36,281 nt of DNA from Nitrospira sp. (lineage in GTDB: Bacteria; Nitrospirota; Nitrospiria; Nitrospirales; Nitrospiraceae): positions 123,820-160,100 of the forward strand of contig JAEURX010000013.1 of NCBI GenBank assembly GCA_016788885.1, written 5' to 3'. Each line of letters opens with the position of its first letter. Positions within the stretch are counted from its first letter, which is position 1. The notes under the pieces are model-generated. The model ran no database searches. It was given only the letters and a program-made list of their open reading frames with translations, and was not told where the DNA came from. Made by a program: the position numbers and the translations under genes. Shown here piece after piece: positions 34,566-36,281 of the stretch.

Positions 34566-34949
34566 TTACTTCGAGTCGGCTTTCTTTTGGTAGTCGGCGA
34601 GGGCCGCCTTAATGGCATCTTCGGCCAATACCGAGCAGTGAATCTTTACCGGGGGCAGATTCAGTTCCTGTACGATATCGGTGTTCTTGATCTTGCCGGC
34701 TTCCTCCACCGTTTTGCCTTTCAGCCACTCAGTGGCCAGGCTGGAACTGGCGATAGCGGAACCGCACCCGAAGGTTTTGAACTTCGCGTCCACGATCGTA
34801 TCGTTTTGAACCTTGATTTGGAGCTTCATGACATCTCCGCACTCCGGGGCGCCGACGATGCCTGTGCCGACCCCGTCCTCCTCCTTCTTAAAACTGCCCA
34901 TATTGCGGGGATTGTTGAAGTGGTCGACGACTTTTTCGCTGTAGGCCAT
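34566..34949 (-). CDS. iscU: Fe-S scaffold IscU
   Basis: A 127-residue scaffold. Cluster ligands are C37 (with D39), C62 and C105, and the HscA-binding LPPVK is at 98-102. It starts YSEKVVDHFNNPRNMG, a standard IscU opening. IscS delivers sulfur to it for cluster assembly. It is the second full gene in the operon, 44 bp after iscS, with GGAGG upstream of ATG. Confidence 0.96.
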   Translation of the reverse strand: MAYSEKVVDHFNNPRNMGSFKKEEDGVGTGIVGAPECGDVMKLQIKVQNDTIVDAKFKTFGCGSAIASSSLATEWLKGKTVEEAGKIKNTDIVQELNLPPVKIHCSVLAEDAIKAALADYQKKADSK

Positions 34950-34993
34950 GGTGTCCTCCGGAAAGTATCAGTCAGAATGGTGATGGTTTCAGA

Positions 34994-36211
34994 TTAATGG
35001 GCTGCCCATTGCACGGTTTTCAGGTCGATGCCTTCTTTGGCCATTTCATAGAGCGGCGACATTTCCCGCAGCTTGGTCACTGTTTCGATAATCTTCTTCG
35101 CGGCATAGTCAACCTCTTCGTCCAGCGTGAAGCGTCCCAGGCCGAATCTGATCGAGGAATGCGCCAGTTCCGCTCCGACTCCCAAGGCTCGCAAGACATA
35201 AGAAGGTTCCAGCGTCGCGGAGGTGCAGGCTGAGCCGGACGAGAGGGCGATTTCCTTGCATCCCATCAGGAGCGATTCACCTTCGACGTAGGCAAAAGAA
35301 ACGTTCAGATTGTGGGGAAGCCGTTCTGTCGGATGGCCGTTCAAATAGACATCCTCCAACGCCTTCGTGATGGTTGCATGCAGCCGGTCGCGCATGACCG
35401 AGAGCCGCGCAGCATCGGCAGCCATTTCCTGCTCGCAGAGTTCGCAGGCCTTCCCGAATCCCACAATCAAGGGCACAGGAAGCGTGCCGGAGCGCATACC
35501 ACGTTCATGCCCCCCTCCATCCATTTGAGCCGCGATGCGGACCCGGGGGTTCTTTTTTCGGACATACAGGGCGCCGATGCCCTTCGGTCCGTAAATCTTG
35601 TGGGCGCTGAAGGACATGAGGTCGATTCCCATCTCCTGCACGTCGATCGGAACCTTGCCTACGCCTTGGGTGGCATCGCAGTGAAAAAGGATGCCTTTTT
35701 CTTTGGCGATCTTCCCGATTGCCTTGATCGGGTTGATCGTGCCGATTTCGTTATTCGCGAACATGACGGAGATGAGAATGGTTTTGTCAGTGATGGCGTT
35801 ACGGACATCCTCCGGGTTCACCATGCCGAACTTGTCGACTGGGAGGTAGGTCACCTTCACGCCGCGTTTGGTTTCGAGCGTCTTCGCGGTATCTAATACC
35901 GCGCGATGCTCGGTCGAGGAGGTGATAATGTGGTCGCCCTTCTCATGGTACATCTCCACTACGCCTTTGAGGGCCAGGTTGTTGGATTCGGTGGCGCCGC
36001 TCGTGAAGACGATTTCTTTGGCATCCGCATGGATCAACTTGGCGATCTGTTTGCGCGCGGTTTCCACCCCCTCTTCAGCTTCCCATCCGAACGCGTGGTT
36101 TCGGCTGGCTGCGTTCCCGAACTTTTCCGTGAAATAGGGGAGCATTGATTCCAGCACCCGAGGGTCCATCGGGGTGGTCGCATGATTATCCAGGTAGATC
36201 GGGAACTTCAT
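34994..36211 (-). CDS. iscS: Cysteine desulfurase IscS
   Basis: A 405-residue PLP enzyme that takes sulfur from cysteine for Fe-S assembly and thiolation. PLP Lys205 lies in [10 protein letters not shown], and the persulfide Cys329 in [17 protein letters not shown], the mobile-loop position of IscS. The start [19 protein letters not shown] is normal. Its ATG overlaps the stop of the preceding gene by ATGA, implying coupling with what is likely iscR. Confidence 0.97.
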   Translation of the reverse strand: MKFPIYLDNHATTPMDPRVLESMLPYFTEKFGNAASRNHAFGWEAEEGVETARKQIAKLIHADAKEIVFTSGATESNNLALKGVVEMYHEKGDHIITSSTEHRAVLDTAKTLETKRGVKVTYLPVDKFGMVNPEDVRNAITDKTILISVMFANNEIGTINPIKAIGKIAKEKGILFHCDATQGVGKVPIDVQEMGIDLMSFSAHKIYGPKGIGALYVRKKNPRVRIAAQMDGGGHERGMRSGTLPVPLIVGFGKACELCEQEMAADAARLSVMRDRLHATITKALEDVYLNGHPTERLPHNLNVSFAYVEGESLLMGCKEIALSSGSACTSATLEPSYVLRALGVGAELAHSSIRFGLGRFTLDEEVDYAAKKIIETVTKLREMSPLYEMAKEGIDLKTVQWAAH

Positions 36212-36281
36212 CGCTCGACTCCTTGTTGTTCCGCCGCGACGGATTGAATGGTGATGAGGGGGGTGCCCCCCAGCATATCTT
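36208..36281 (-). CDS. Partial upstream gene, probably iscR
   Basis: The window end cuts this gene. The minus-strand frame encodes [20 protein letters not shown] and VER before a TGA whose bases overlap the iscS ATG (ATGA). The overlap indicates a translated gene. By position in isc operons it should be the Rrf2-family regulator IscR, but no diagnostic residue remains in these 23 codons. Confidence 0.5.
   Translation of the reverse strand, partial: DMLGGTPLITIQSVAAEQQGVER

Overview
The window looks like a piece of a GC-rich bacterial chromosome, most likely Nitrospira or a close relative (Nitrospirota). This is inferred from gene content and order, not from a database search: an iscR-iscS-iscU-iscA-hscB-hscA-iscX operon without a ferredoxin, a PerR-rubrerythrin-FeS reductase-DUF3501 cluster, a tandem 6-pyruvoyl-tetrahydropterin synthase, and orphan MotA/MotB-type proteins. 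Two tRNA genes on the minus strand, tRNA-Lys(CTT) at 13513-13588 and tRNA-Arg(CCG) at 13638-13714, separate an accessory left third from a housekeeping right two thirds.

Left third (425-13558): an integrative element inserted at the 3' end of tRNA-Lys. The last 48 bp (tRNA 3' part plus flank) recur exactly at 425-472 (distal att) and 13511-13558 (tRNA-side att). The conserved core is next to the tRNA: tyrosine integrase, XRE repressor, AlpA/Xis-like HTH protein, a TOPRIM primase plus DnaB-like helicase, a DUF1376 replication protein and small HTH proteins. No structural, packaging or conjugation genes were seen, so it resembles a satellite or PICI-like island. The distal half is cargo and debris: several decayed IS3-family copies (one inserted in another), a tRNA-Gly 3' fragment that may be a fossil att site, a possible fragment of an McrB-like restriction gene, and a three-gene cassette.

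That cassette (3043-6184) is the most striking part of the window. A small exported or lipoprotein-like protein is followed by an M43 (pappalysin-type) metalloprotease and then an ATP-grasp ligase of the microviridin/graspetide type (MvdC/MvdD-like). The protease carries, after its catalytic domain, nine tandem 8-residue units of the form [T/S]-x-K-F-x-[D/E]-D plus a divergent tenth. The units contain the hydroxyl donor, amine donor and acidic acceptors that graspetide ligases join into omega-ester and omega-amide macrocycles, much like the microviridin core TxKxPSD. I infer that the protease is itself the ligase substrate: a multi-core graspetide fused to a metallopeptidase.

Right part (13782-36281): a YkgJ-like Cys-cluster protein and a hypothetical; HU with a strong terminator; a MoaD/ThiS-like protein; a probably leaderless hypothetical; rfbC; the PerR/rubrerythrin/FeS/DUF3501 peroxide-defence cluster; a fused PTPS; a ZorA/ZorB-like MotAB pair without recognisable Zorya effectors; an exported SUMF1-fold protein; a thioredoxin-like protein and a peroxiredoxin; a hypothetical; typA behind a terminator-like leader; a class A penicillin-binding protein; and the isc operon, whose upstream gene (probably iscR) is cut by the window end.
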